A DNA stretch of 6,263 nucleotides from contig PWJF01000443.1 in the NCBI GenBank assembly GCA_003560935.1, positions 1 to 6,263 of the forward strand, in the 5' to 3' direction. The DNA comes from Ignavibacteriales bacterium. Its GTDB lineage: Bacteria > Bacteroidota > Ignavibacteria > T3Sed10-11. A program made the translations under genes and the position numbers. The notes under the pieces are model-generated. The model ran no database searches, was not told the origin of the DNA, and saw nothing but the letters and a program-made list of their open reading frames with translations. Positions 6,127 through 6,263 of this stretch are shown here, in pieces; position 1 is the stretch's first letter, and the number at the start of each line of letters is the position of its first letter.

Positions 6127-6263
6127 ATGCAACAAATCTACCGAACCCTCCTTCCCATCCTCATCGGATCGATTCTTTACGGAAGTTCTCTGTTTGCACA
6201 ATTTGTCGGCGATGATGTCGTCATTGTCCAGGGGGATATAACGTCGGATATGACCCTCACCAA
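6127..6263 (+). CDS. Secreted or surface protein, 5' end only (possible beta-helix/T9SS-cargo type)
   Basis: Only the first 45 codons are in the window. Residues 1-25 form a signal peptide: MQQIYR, a hydrophobic stretch rich in Leu and Ile, then SLFA with likely cleavage before Gln26. The mature start FVGDDVVIVQGDITSDMTLT resembles the beginning of secreted FCB-group proteins in which a 'VSGDIT(S)..T' strand leads into a right-handed beta-helix with 'GATLTIEPGTVI' coils. That resemblance is from memory and covers few residues. The position 69 bp behind the TonB receptor, on the same strand and with no visible terminator between, suggests a functional pair: an outer membrane transporter with a surface-exposed or released partner. 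Confidence 0.7.
   Translation, partial: MQQIYRTLLPILIGSILYGSSLFAQFVGDDVVIVQGDITSDMTLT

Overview
The window looks like a chromosomal stretch from a Gram-negative bacterium of the Bacteroidota/Chlorobi-Ignavibacteria side of the tree (FCB group). This rests on the TonB-dependent receptor, which has a carboxypeptidase-like regulatory N-terminal domain and a plug and barrel of the style common in that group, and on a secreted protein starting just downstream. No taxonomic marker gene is present, so the assignment is inference.

Layout: (1) positions 1-1643 hold the 3' four fifths of an oligopeptidase B gene (ptrB), with the complete catalytic domain. A strong hairpin overlaps its stop codon. (2) Positions 1740-2336 hold an intact UPF0316 membrane protein of unknown function. 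(3) On the minus strand, 2444-2845 is a decayed phoU gene. It keeps the two ends of PhoU in one frame but has lost the middle and carries an in-frame TAG. (4) The spacer 2846-3255 holds heptanucleotide TAACNNN arrays, a four-unit Pho-box-like operator with exact 11-bp spacing, an extended -10 and a ribosome binding site. (5) Positions 3256-6057 are a TonB-dependent outer membrane receptor interrupted by one in-frame TGA at codon 174, where the family usually has Gly. The rest of the 933-codon frame is open. (6) After a 69-bp spacer carrying a second TAACNNN array, a secreted protein starts at 6127 and runs off the window.

The best hypothesis for a connected system is a phosphate-starvation outer-membrane uptake locus. 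A PhoB-type operator drives a TonB receptor and probably the secreted protein behind it, next to the fossil of phoU, the usual repressor-side gene of the Pho system. Both the phoU remnant and the receptor carry inactivating or recoding lesions, so the locus may be decaying. The receptor lesion alone could also be a sequencing error. ptrB and UPF0316 appear unrelated to this locus.
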